A DNA stretch of 64,000 nt from Nocardia brasiliensis ATCC 700358. Lineage in GTDB: Bacteria > Actinomycetota > Actinomycetes > Mycobacteriales > Mycobacteriaceae. This document shows positions 55,801 to 63,196 of the stretch, one piece after another; the first letter of the stretch is position 1, and every line of letters begins with the position of its first letter. Location of the stretch: the NCBI RefSeq assembly GCF_000250675.2, contig NC_018681.1, positions 9,362,001 to 9,426,000 on the forward strand, in the 5' to 3' direction. Under the pieces are notes generated by a model that did not search any database, had not been told where the DNA came from, and was given only the letters and a program-made list of their open reading frames with translations. The translations under genes and the position numbers were made by a program.

Positions 55801-57329
55801 GCCCCAAGCTGATTCCCGGCGCGTCGGTGGCCGGCGGCCGCTACCGGCTGCTCGCCGGGCACGGCGGCGCCCGCGGCCTCAAGTTCTGGCAGGCGCTCGA
55901 CATCAAACTCGACCGTGAGGTCGCGCTGACCTTCGTCGACGCCGACCAGAAGTCGGCGGACAACTCCGGCCACGACGGCCCGCAGGCGATCCTGTCCCGC
56001 ACGCTGCGCCTCGGCCGGATCAACTCGCCGGGCCTGGCCCGCGTGCTCGACGTGGTGCGCGGCAGCTCGGGCGGCATCGTGGTGGCCGAGTGGACGCCGG
56101 GTCGCTCGCTGCGCGAGATGGCCGAGACGGTGCCCTCGCCGATCGGCGCCGCGCGGGCGATCCGCGCGCTCGCCTCGGCCGCCGAACTCGCGCACCGCGG
56201 CGGCGGCTCGCTGTCCATCGATCATCCGGACCGGGTGCGGATCAGCGCGTCCGGCGACGCGGTGCTGGCCTTCCCCGGCACGCTGTCCGATTCTGACGCG
56301 CAATCGGACGTGCGCGGCCTCGGCGCCATGCTCTACGCCCTGATCACCGCCCGCTGGCCGATCCGCTCCGGCGGCGTCACCGGCACCGCCGCGACCGTCG
56401 GAGGGTTGCGGCTCGCCGACTTCGGCCCGGACGGCACACCCGTGGAACCGCGCCAGATAAGACCCGAGGTGCCGTTCGAGATCTCGGCGGTCGCGGTGCG
56501 TTCGCTCGAATCGAACAAGGGCGTCCGTACCGCCGCGACCGTGCAGCACGTGCTCGAGCAGGCCTCGGTGGTCGATCAGAAGACCGATTTCATCCCGGTG
56601 CTGCGCCTGGGGCAGCGGGCCACGCCGCCGGCCCCCGACGACGAGTCGCTGGCCGATCCGGAACTGCTCGCGGCGGAACGGGAACGCTCCCAGCGGATGA
56701 TGTGGATCATGGTCGGCCTGGGCATCCTGGCCGCGCTGGTGGTCGGCATCGTGATCTGGTGGATGGTCAGCGTGTTCGCGCCCGGCGCCTCGGACGCACC
56801 GCTGAACGAGCAGCGCAATATCGGCCTCACCACCAACAACGCTCCCGCACCGACGCCCGCCGCGGCAGGGCCCGCGGCCGGCACCGGGGGCGTGCAGGTT
56901 CCGGTGACCGGGGTGACGGTGTTCTCCCCGGAGGGCACCCCCGACGGCGTCGGCAACGTCAACGCGGTACTGGATCAGAACCCGGCCACCATGTGGCGCA
57001 CCGACCAGTACTTCCAGCAGTTCCCCGCGCTCAAGAAGGGCGTGGGGCTGCTCGCGACGCTGCCGAGCGCGGCCAAGCTGACCAACGTCACGATCAATTC
57101 GCCGAGCCCCGGCACCGCCGTCGAGATCCGCACCTCGCCGACCGACTCGCCGACGCTGGACCAGACCCAGCTGATCGGCTCGGGCAAGCTCGTCGAGGGG
57201 CTCACCGATATCCCGGTCCGCACCGACCAGGCGGCCCGCTACGTGCTCATCTGGATCACCGGACTCGGCAACTCCGGTAGTCAGTTCCAGACCTCCATCG
57301 CCGATATTCGTTTGGATGCCACGCCTTAA
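52857..57329 (+). CDS. murJ: Lipid II flippase MurJ fused to a pseudokinase domain
   Basis: 1490 residues from the ATG at 52857. Order: Pro-rich cytoplasmic N-terminus (1-260), MurJ core of 14 membrane helices (about 265-790), a low-complexity linker, a pseudokinase domain (about 985-1250), a transmembrane helix (about 1281-1306) and an extracytoplasmic beta domain (about 1345-1490). The kinase part lacks the beta3 lysine (VALTFV), HRD and DFG motifs. The M. tuberculosis homologue MviN/Rv3910 is regulated by phosphorylation of this domain and FhaA binding. An ATG at 52854 is possible, but 52857 suits the AGGAGG better. A second start at 55485 exists. Confidence 0.93.
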   Translation: MSDDDPSAHRPRSDRRDGPPARRAPVAPWERLPPQAEAEEPDMTPGPYDAPPPRVPQVSRPSAPPQRIPPGQRVPPGPAQRPPGPPQRPAPAPHPGQRQYPAQQPPPAPPQQPRPAPSQRPGPPPGQSGGMPVAPRPAPGAPRPNQPGAMPAAPRPGQSGAIPASAPRSGPIPAAPARPAPGAPHPGQPDPVPGGAPQSGRVPPPRYAPPQARPEPYPPPRRRPPAARDAQPVDVAKRPRTQEWPAATATKEPEQSANSRLLKDSGSIAIATLISRLTGFGKQLLLATVLGPAIASAFTSANLIPNMITELVLGAVLTAMVVPTLVRAEKEDADGGAAFVRRLVTAAFVVLAFATLLATATAPILATHVFVAADGKVNTALTTALTFLLLPAILFYGMSALFTAILNTRQVFRPGAWAPVLNNVVVLLVLGLYALTPGEITLDPVRMSDPKLLVLGIGITLGVVTQALTLVPAIRREGIDLRPLWGVDTRLKQFGMMGLAIILYVLISQLGLIFANHVASGADEAGPAIYSYAWLLLQLPYGVLGVTVLTAIMPRLSRNAADGDTPAVVDDLSVATRLTMIALFPVVTFMTIAGPELGQALFGYARFAGDAQRLGHAVSWSAFALIPYALVLIHLRVFYAREQAWTPTWIILGITTVKTILSALAPVIASDSDSVVIVLGVANGLGFTAGAVIGGYLLHRSLGDLRMANVGRTVTRVVLSSLAGGAVMWIVDRVLGLERLTDSFGGPGSLIRVAITAVVMFTVAFGLMRLAGVPEVVGITVAISRRLGWTPPAPDLDLDGPVDDPYPTQILRRPDPYPAYPAFDPYMDAQTMVLPVIRADAVDITGMGEFPYPVRQRSTSGEIAGTSTYQGEGGPRVSDDAVGGVPAADSSATTAGGLSTDAPPPGGEPSDPAYANRELGAGPPADEAGPREQQAGPPEQHERQNQLPPRDPMYDTGMIPIGAPEMPPLGGDTPGGRRTPRGPKLIPGASVAGGRYRLLAGHGGARGLKFWQALDIKLDREVALTFVDADQKSADNSGHDGPQAILSRTLRLGRINSPGLARVLDVVRGSSGGIVVAEWTPGRSLREMAETVPSPIGAARAIRALASAAELAHRGGGSLSIDHPDRVRISASGDAVLAFPGTLSDSDAQSDVRGLGAMLYALITARWPIRSGGVTGTAATVGGLRLADFGPDGTPVEPRQIRPEVPFEISAVAVRSLESNKGVRTAATVQHVLEQASVVDQKTDFIPVLRLGQRATPPAPDDESLADPELLAAERERSQRMMWIMVGLGILAALVVGIVIWWMVSVFAPGASDAPLNEQRNIGLTTNNAPAPTPAAAGPAAGTGGVQVPVTGVTVFSPEGTPDGVGNVNAVLDQNPATMWRTDQYFQQFPALKKGVGLLATLPSAAKLTNVTINSPSPGTAVEIRTSPTDSPTLDQTQLIGSGKLVEGLTDIPVRTDQAARYVLIWITGLGNSGSQFQTSIADIRLDATP
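55471..55487 (+). promoter_or_regulatory. Perfect ribosome site and in-frame GTG inside murJ
   Basis: AAGGAGG at 55471-55477, seven bases, then GTG at 55485-55487, in the murJ frame. Translation from here would give a separate pseudokinase-membrane protein of 614 residues. Nearby codons upstream are unusually AT-rich at third positions. Confidence 0.55.
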
Positions 57330-57539
57330 GAGTTACTGATCGTCTCCCGCCGCACGTGAGTTGGCCGTGCCGGCGCCGCGCCCACATCTTCGGTCGCGCG
57401 GCTCATCTCCGAATCCTGTGCAGATAGTTGCTGCCGAATCGCGACTGACGATATGATCTCCTCGCGCTCTCGGCAGGGGAGCTTCCCAGGTTCTGGTGCC
57501 TCGATCCTGGATGCTGCGAAATTTCGGTAATGGTCCTCG

Positions 57540-58211
57540 ATGTCCGTTGCCACCGTGAGCGCTGTCAAGGGGTTGGCATTGTCGTCCGATGTGAACGAGG
57601 ATTTCCGCGGGGGGACGTCGCGGCCAGTCGCGTTCCGCGAACGCTCGTTCGTGGGCGAGGACTACAGCGACGTCGAGTTGCTGCAGGCGCATGTGCGCGG
57701 GGAGCGGCACGCCTTCGCCGAACTGCTGCGCAGGCATAACGACCATCTCTGGCAGACCGCGCTGCGCACCTCCTACACCCGCGAGGACGCGGCCGATTCG
57801 CTACAGGACGCACTGCTCTCGGCGCACCGCACCGCCGCCAAGTTCCGGGCCGAGGCCGAGGTGCGCAGCTGGCTGCACGCGATCGTGGTGAACGCCTGCC
57901 TGGACCGCATCCGGCGCAACAAGATCCGCAAGGCCGTCTCGCTGACGCCGGAGACCGTGCCCGAACCGCGGGACGAGCGCGACGCCGTCGCCGAGCTGGA
58001 GATGTCGCTCGTGGTCGACCACGCGCTGTTCTCGCTGCCCGCCGACCAACGCACCGCCCTGGTTGCGGTGGATCTGGAAGGGTATAGCGTGGCGGAGGCC
58101 GCCGCGATGCTCGGCGTCCCGGAGGGGACGATCAAGAGCCGCTGTGCACGCGGCAGGCAACGTCTACAAGAACGGCTGGAATTTCTGCGCGATCCGGGGA
58201 ACCGGAAGTAG
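57540..58211 (+). CDS. sigM: ECF RNA polymerase sigma factor SigM
   Basis: 223 residues. Region 2 (LLQAHVRGERHAFAELLRRHNDHLWQTA ... DSLQDALLSAHR) and region 4 (LPADQRTALVAVDLEGYSVAEAAAMLGVPEGTIKSRCARGRQRL) are clear. The position between murJ and trxB matches sigM of mycobacteria, which responds to envelope stress there. The ATG lacks a good ribosome site, and about 40 N-terminal residues are outside the sigma fold, so a later start is possible. The anti-sigma gene follows. Confidence 0.9.
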   Translation: MSVATVSAVKGLALSSDVNEDFRGGTSRPVAFRERSFVGEDYSDVELLQAHVRGERHAFAELLRRHNDHLWQTALRTSYTREDAADSLQDALLSAHRTAAKFRAEAEVRSWLHAIVVNACLDRIRRNKIRKAVSLTPETVPEPRDERDAVAELEMSLVVDHALFSLPADQRTALVAVDLEGYSVAEAAAMLGVPEGTIKSRCARGRQRLQERLEFLRDPGNRK

Positions 58212-58286
58212 TTGAGATGCGTCATTAATAGTGACGAACCCGTTGACGATGTCCTAGTAAGTCCCCGGCCCCGAGGGGATCCCGCG

Positions 58287-59174
58287 ATGTCAGATGAGAA
58301 CACTGGAGGTGCGATGGCGACCCGGTCCGTGCCGCAGCCTCCGTTCTCGCCCGAACTCCTCGCCGACCTCCATGCCGGCAGTCTCGCGCCCGAACTGCAC
58401 GAACAGCTGTGGCCCGCGGTCCGGCGCGACGGGGAAGCACTGCGTTTCGTGCACGCCCTGGACGAGGTCAGTGCCGACCTGCGCGCACTCGGCCGGTCCG
58501 AACACGTCATCCATCGAATGCCCGACGATGTCACGGCGCGGCTCATGGCCTTCGTCGACGAGCTGGACTCGGCTGAAGCGCCTGACGACGCAGCACCCGA
58601 CGACGCGGGCGCCACGATCTATCGGCTGCCGGTCTCGGGCGAAAAAGACTATGCCACAGCGGTTTCCGACGGCTCCGTCGTCGCCGGGAACCCGTCGGCC
58701 GCCGAACCGGAGCCCGCGCTACCGGCCGCGCCGCCCGCCGCGCCCGTCTCGCTCGACGAGCGCCGCCGGCGCAGGCTGCGCTGGCTCACCGCCGCGGCCG
58801 CCGCGATCGCCGTCGTCGCGTGCGCCTCGATCGCGCTGACCGTCGTCCGGGGTAACGACGACACCCCGCCCATCGCCCAGCCCACCTCGGGCGGCACCGA
58901 GCTCGACGAGCCGACCGCGGCCGCGATGCTCACCGCGCTCGGCCGCAACGACGCCACCGGCGCGCTCAGCAACGCGGCAGCGCGCGAACGATGCGTGCAC
59001 GCCAACGGCCTGGACCGCACTGTGCTCGGTTCGATGAACATCCGCTATCACGGTCAAGACGCCGTCCTGCTGCTGCTCACCGGCCCGCGCACGCCCAAGA
59101 TCACCGCGCTGATCGTCGGAACCGGTTGCAGCACAGCAGATCCGCAGCACCTGACCGTGCAGGACATCGGCTGA
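58287..59174 (+). CDS. Membrane anti-sigma factor of SigM (Rv3912/RsmA-like)
   Basis: 295 residues. The N-terminal cytoplasmic part has the anti-sigma-like LLADLHAGSLAPELHEQLW; one transmembrane helix (LRWLTAAAAAIAVVACASIAL) lies at about residue 175-195, followed by an extracytoplasmic domain with two cysteines. Position directly after sigM supports a role in holding SigM inactive. The ATG at 58287 is preceded by GAGGGG; ATG 58314 also has GGAGGT and would shorten the N-terminus by nine residues. Confidence 0.85.
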   Translation: MSDENTGGAMATRSVPQPPFSPELLADLHAGSLAPELHEQLWPAVRRDGEALRFVHALDEVSADLRALGRSEHVIHRMPDDVTARLMAFVDELDSAEAPDDAAPDDAGATIYRLPVSGEKDYATAVSDGSVVAGNPSAAEPEPALPAAPPAAPVSLDERRRRRLRWLTAAAAAIAVVACASIALTVVRGNDDTPPIAQPTSGGTELDEPTAAAMLTALGRNDATGALSNAAARERCVHANGLDRTVLGSMNIRYHGQDAVLLLLTGPRTPKITALIVGTGCSTADPQHLTVQDIG

Positions 59175-59315
59175 GTGAGCCGGCCGACATCGCGTCGCCC
59201 GAGTGTGCCGGGCCACTGAGCCCAAACTCACCGCACACTCCACCAGCGCAGGAACAATAGCCATTACGCTGTTGTTGACCGAGACGTCCGTCGATATCTG
59301 CCTGGGAAGGGCCTC

Positions 59316-60302
59316 ATGAGTGCGCCAGTACGTGACCTGATCATCGTCGGCTCCGGTCCCGCCGGTTACACCGCAGCGGTGTACGCGGGTCGTGCCGAGC
59401 TGCAGCCGTTGGTGTTCGAGGGCACCCAGTTCGGCGGCGCGCTGATGACCACCACCGAGGTCGAGAACTATCCCGGCTTCCGCGAGGGCATCATGGGCCC
59501 CGACCTGATGGAGCAGATGCGCGAGCAGGCCAAGCGGTTCGGCGCCGAGATCCGCACCGAGGACGTCGACGCCATCGACCTCAGCGGCCCGATCAAGACG
59601 GTCACCGTCGGCGACGAGACCTACCAGGCGTACGCGGTGATCCTGGCCATGGGCTCGGCCGCCCGCTACCTGAACATCCCGGGCGAGCAGAAGCTGCTCG
59701 GCCGCGGCGTCAGCGCCTGCGCCACCTGCGACGGCTTCTTCTTCAAGGGGCAGGACATCGTCGTGGTCGGCGGCGGTGACTCCGCCATGGAGGAGGCCAC
59801 CTTCCTCACCAAGTTCGCCGCCAGCGTCACCATCGTGCACCGCCGCGAGGAGTTCCGGGCCTCGCGCATCATGCTGGAGCGCGCCAAGGCGAACGAGAAG
59901 ATCAAGTTCGTGCTCAACGCCGAGATCGCCGAGGTCAACGGCGACACCAGCGTGACCAGCCTGACCCTGCGCGACACCCGTACCGGGGAAACCTCGGAGC
60001 TGGCCGCGACCGGGCTGTTCGTCGCGATCGGCCACGATCCGCGCAGCGAACTGGTCCGCGACCAGGTGGAGCTGGACGACGAAGGCTACGTGCAGGTCGT
60101 GCACCCCTCCACGGCCACCAAGGTGCCCGGCGTGTTCGCCGCTGGCGACCTGGTCGACCACACGTATCGCCAGGCGATCACCGCCGCGGGTACCGGCTGC
60201 CGCGCGGCCATCGACGCCGAGCGCTGGCTGGCCGAGCAGGGTGACATCACCTCGAACACCCTGGATCACGCCGGCAGCACGGTGGCCGTGCCCGCCAACT
60301 GA
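59316..60302 (+). CDS. trxB: Thioredoxin-disulfide reductase
   Basis: 328 residues. FAD motif GSGPAGYTAAVYAGRA, redox-active CATC, NADPH motif GGGDSAMEEA and C-terminal FAAGDLVDHTYRQAITAAGTG. It reduces thioredoxin with NADPH in the cytoplasm. GGGAAGGG precedes the ATG. It forms the trxBA pair with the next gene, as at the same chromosomal place in mycobacteria. Confidence 0.97.
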   Translation: MSAPVRDLIIVGSGPAGYTAAVYAGRAELQPLVFEGTQFGGALMTTTEVENYPGFREGIMGPDLMEQMREQAKRFGAEIRTEDVDAIDLSGPIKTVTVGDETYQAYAVILAMGSAARYLNIPGEQKLLGRGVSACATCDGFFFKGQDIVVVGGGDSAMEEATFLTKFAASVTIVHRREEFRASRIMLERAKANEKIKFVLNAEIAEVNGDTSVTSLTLRDTRTGETSELAATGLFVAIGHDPRSELVRDQVELDDEGYVQVVHPSTATKVPGVFAAGDLVDHTYRQAITAAGTGCRAAIDAERWLAEQGDITSNTLDHAGSTVAVPAN

Positions 60303-60378
60303 CCTCTCGTCCCGAGAGTGGTCGCCCGCGTGGCCGAGAAGGCCACGGGGGCACCGCAATTCAGCAAGGAGAACATCC

Positions 60379-60726
60379 ATGTCCGATAGTGCCAAGACGG
60401 TCGCCGGCAAGACGGTCACCGTGACCGACGCGTCCTTCGCCGACGACGTGCTGCTCAGCGAGAAGCCGGTGCTCGTCGACTTCTGGGCGGCCTGGTGCGG
60501 CCCGTGCAAGATGGTCGCCCCGGTGCTCGAGGAGATCGCGGGCACGCACGCGGACAAGCTCACCATCGCGAAGATCGATGTCGACGCCAACCCCGAGACG
60601 GCCCGCGATTACAAGATCCTCTCGCTCCCCACTATGATGCTGTTCCGCGGCGGTAAGCCGGTGAAGCAGATCGTCGGAGCGAAGGGCAAAGCCGCCCTGC
60701 TGCGCGAACTCGACGACGTCATCTGA
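60379..60726 (+). CDS. trxA: Thioredoxin
   Basis: 115 residues, single thioredoxin fold with the WAAWCGPCKM active site and the cis-proline region LSLPTMMLF. It is the electron donor to reductases. AAGGAG is seven bases before the ATG. It lies 76 bases after trxB and is the likely last gene of the trx unit. Confidence 0.97.
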   Translation: MSDSAKTVAGKTVTVTDASFADDVLLSEKPVLVDFWAAWCGPCKMVAPVLEEIAGTHADKLTIAKIDVDANPETARDYKILSLPTMMLFRGGKPVKQIVGAKGKAALLRELDDVI

Positions 60727-60730
60727 CCCC

Positions 60731-60817
60731 TGGCATTCGAATGCCATAGGCACCAAAGGTCGTCGGGATCGACCGACGCGCCGTAGGATGCCTGGACCCG
60801 GGAATGCCGAATTCCCG
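60731..60817 (+). terminator. Two hairpins after trxA
   Basis: TGGCATTCGAATGCCA (60731-60746) is a perfect 16-bp palindrome. Further on, CGGGAAT (60799-60805) pairs with ATTCCCG (60811-60817). They lie between trxA and cwlM and may terminate the trx transcript, though there is no T-run. Confidence 0.4.
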
Positions 60818-60916
60818 TCCGGGTCTGAGACAATCGACCGATGCCGGTCGTGCGAAGGTGTATCCCATCGCATGAGTGGGTACCCGGATTGACGCGGAAG
60901 GAAAGGGCTCTCACGC

Positions 60917-62110
60917 ATGCACCGACTTCGTCACGGCGATAGCGGTCCAGCCGTAGCAGAGGTTCGGAGCACCCTGGCAAGTCTCGGGTTCTTGCACGCA
61001 CACGTCGACGCCGATGGCGCCGACGCACGCGAGTACTGGAAGGACACCGAGGCGTCCTTCGACCATCGACTCGACTCGGCAGTCCGCGCGTTCCAGCAGC
61101 ACCGCGGACTGCTCGTCGACGGCGTCGTCGGCCCGGCCACCTATCGCGCCTTGAAAGAGGCGTCCTACCGGCTGGGTGCCCGCACACTGATCTATCAGCT
61201 CTCCGCCCCGCTCTACGGCGACGATGTCGCGACGCTGCAGCGCAAACTGCAGGATCTCGGCTTCTACGTGCACCGGGTGGACGGCTACTTCGGGCCGCAC
61301 ACGCATGAGGGCCTCACCTCGTTCCAGCGCGAGATCGGCCTGGCCGCCGACGGCATCTGCGGACCGGACACGCTGCGTTCGCTCGACCTGCTCGGCGCCC
61401 GCGTCACCGGCGGCAACCCGCACCGGATCGCCGAGGAAGAGGTGGTGCACCGGGCCGGGCCGCAGCTCACCGGCAAGCGCATCGTGATCGATCCCGGCCT
61501 GGGCGGACCGGACAAGGGACATCCGGTGCCGTCCGAGTACGGCGACGTGTACGAGTCGGAAATCCTGTGGGACTTGGCAAGCCGGCTCGAGGGCCGGATG
61601 GCCGCGACCGGCATGGAGACGTTCCTGTCCCGCCCCTGGGGCGCCAATCCGACCGACGCCGAACGGGCCGACACGTCCAACGCCTTCGACGCCGACCTGA
61701 TGATCTCGCTGCGCTGCGCCACCAATCCGAGCCCGCTGGCCAACGGCGTCGCCGGCTTCTACTTCGGTAATTCGCACGGCTCGGCGTCGATGATCGGTCA
61801 GGTCTTGGCCGGTTTCATCCAGCGCGAGGTCGTTGCGCGCACCTCGCTGCAGGATTGCCGGACGCACGCGCGGACCTGGGATCTGTTGCGGCTCACCAAA
61901 ATGCCGACGGTGCAGATCGATATCGGCTATCTGACAAACGATTACGACGCCAACGTGCTCACCAACCCGCGCATGCGGGACGTGATCGCGGAGGCGATCC
62001 TGATCTCGGTCAAGCGGCTCTACCTGCTCGGCCAGGACGATCAGCCGACCGGCACCTACACCTTCGCCGAGCTGCTCGCCGAGGAACTGGCCGCCGCCGA
62101 CCGCATGTAG
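60917..62110 (+). CDS. cwlM: CwlM: amidase-like regulator of peptidoglycan synthesis
   Basis: 397 residues, no signal peptide. Two peptidoglycan-binding domains (HGDSGPAVAEVRSTLASLGF; DDVATLQRKLQDLGFYV) precede an Amidase_3 domain. The catalytic set is degraded: DPGLGG in place of DPGHGG, SLRCAT where SIHANA is usual, and IDIGY where VELGF is usual. In mycobacteria CwlM is cytoplasmic and activates MurA when phosphorylated. GGAAGGAAAGGG lies before the ATG. Terminator follows. Confidence 0.93.
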   Translation: MHRLRHGDSGPAVAEVRSTLASLGFLHAHVDADGADAREYWKDTEASFDHRLDSAVRAFQQHRGLLVDGVVGPATYRALKEASYRLGARTLIYQLSAPLYGDDVATLQRKLQDLGFYVHRVDGYFGPHTHEGLTSFQREIGLAADGICGPDTLRSLDLLGARVTGGNPHRIAEEEVVHRAGPQLTGKRIVIDPGLGGPDKGHPVPSEYGDVYESEILWDLASRLEGRMAATGMETFLSRPWGANPTDAERADTSNAFDADLMISLRCATNPSPLANGVAGFYFGNSHGSASMIGQVLAGFIQREVVARTSLQDCRTHARTWDLLRLTKMPTVQIDIGYLTNDYDANVLTNPRMRDVIAEAILISVKRLYLLGQDDQPTGTYTFAELLAEELAAADRM

Positions 62111-62130
62111 TCGCACCCCGAAACAACAAG

Positions 62131-62168
62131 GGCCCCGCACCGATTCCCTCGCCGGTGCGGGGCCTTTT
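62131..62168. terminator. Terminator between cwlM and the convergent GNAT gene
   Basis: 12-bp arms GGCCCCGCACCG (62131-62142) and its complement (62153-62164) with a 10-base loop, then TTTT at 62165-62168. AAG/CTT flank it, so it can act on both strands. Confidence 0.85.
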
Positions 62169-62178
62169 CGGCAGTGGG

Positions 62179-62946
62179 TCAGCGCACGCCGACCCGAGCG
62201 GGTGGCGTCATCGACGCGGCCGCCAGCAGCTGATCGAGGGCGCGCTCGACGTCTTCCTTCCAGCCGTGGTCGGAGTTGAGCTCCAGACGCAACCGCGGGA
62301 ACTTGTGGTGCGGCGCGACCACCTCGAAGCCGACATCCTCCAGGAAATCGGCCTCGATCATGCAGGTTTCCGGTGAACATTCGGCCATCGCGCCCGCCGC
62401 GGAACCCTTGATCGGCGCGATGATTCGCTCCATCAGCGTCATCGACCCGAACCGCTCGGACAGCGCGTGTGCCGGGGGATCGGACCGGATACCGAACGCC
62501 TCGAGCGCGCGGACACCGCGGCGCACCAGGTCGGCCACCACGGCCTGCATCAACTGATGGGCAACCTCGGCATCCTGATACGGGAATTCGGCCCGCAGCG
62601 TGGTCAGCAGGACAGCGTCCGGGCTCACCGGCGAGGTGGGGAACAGGGTGGCGCGTGGCACCGCGCTCGGCGGGGAGTACAGCGCACAGCCCGCGACATT
62701 GCCGTCGACATTGGCCACCTGCCCACACGAGCCCCACTCCAGCAGGACCGTGGACAGCCAGGCCTCCTTCTCGAAGACCGGATCGCTGAAGCCGCGGGAG
62801 TCCTCGGCCACCGCGGGATCCATCTCCCAGAACACGCAACGCCGGGAGTGCGCGGGGAGCTTGTCCAGCTCGCCGAGGGTTAGGGCCGTGACGCTGGTCG
62901 ACACCGCTCTGCTCAGCCTCCAGCTATCCGATTCATCCACGCTCAT
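62179..62946 (-). CDS. GNAT-family acetyltransferase-like protein (Rv3916c-like)
   Basis: 255 residues. The order and position next to parB match Rv3916c. The central segment AEFPYQDAEVAHQLMQAVVADLVRRGVRALEAFG is compatible with the GNAT acyl-CoA binding motif region, though the Q/RxxGxG/A loop is not clear. A cysteine-rich patch ECSPETC precedes IEADFLEDVGFEVV, a typical GNAT strand-helix end. Function unknown. Confidence 0.8.
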   Translation of the reverse strand: MSVDESDSWRLSRAVSTSVTALTLGELDKLPAHSRRCVFWEMDPAVAEDSRGFSDPVFEKEAWLSTVLLEWGSCGQVANVDGNVAGCALYSPPSAVPRATLFPTSPVSPDAVLLTTLRAEFPYQDAEVAHQLMQAVVADLVRRGVRALEAFGIRSDPPAHALSERFGSMTLMERIIAPIKGSAAGAMAECSPETCMIEADFLEDVGFEVVAPHHKFPRLRLELNSDHGWKEDVERALDQLLAAASMTPPARVGVR

Positions 62947-63196
62947 GCTCCGCCTCGCCTACGCTCGGCACCGGCATGTGCGAGGCGCGCTGACAATGGG
63001 GATGTCTGCTCACACCGCATCACAATTCACTCGCCAGCAAGAATAAGCGATCAACTGATCCCGCCTCATTCCACGTCGCTGTGCTGTTGGTAAGGAACTT
63101 GTGCTGGTTCGATCCCGGAATCATCCGTCGTCACAGTGACGTTTCAACTCCGGGCCCGTACCTGTCGCAATCACAAGTTTATTTTCGCCACTTCTG

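Noticed and set aside
57517..57526. CGAAATTTCG palindrome before sigM
   Set aside because: Ten symmetrical bases can occur by chance, and there is no second copy or recognisable ECF promoter next to it.
63105..63130. tRNA-like T-arm (GGTTCGATC with flanking GG/CC)
   Set aside because: No acceptor, D or anticodon arms can be paired around it on either strand.
62947..63196. Search for oriC, DnaA boxes or a consensus parS in the gap between the GNAT gene and parB
   Set aside because: No TTGTCCACA-type boxes or GTTTCACGTGAAAC were found; oriC is expected outside the window.
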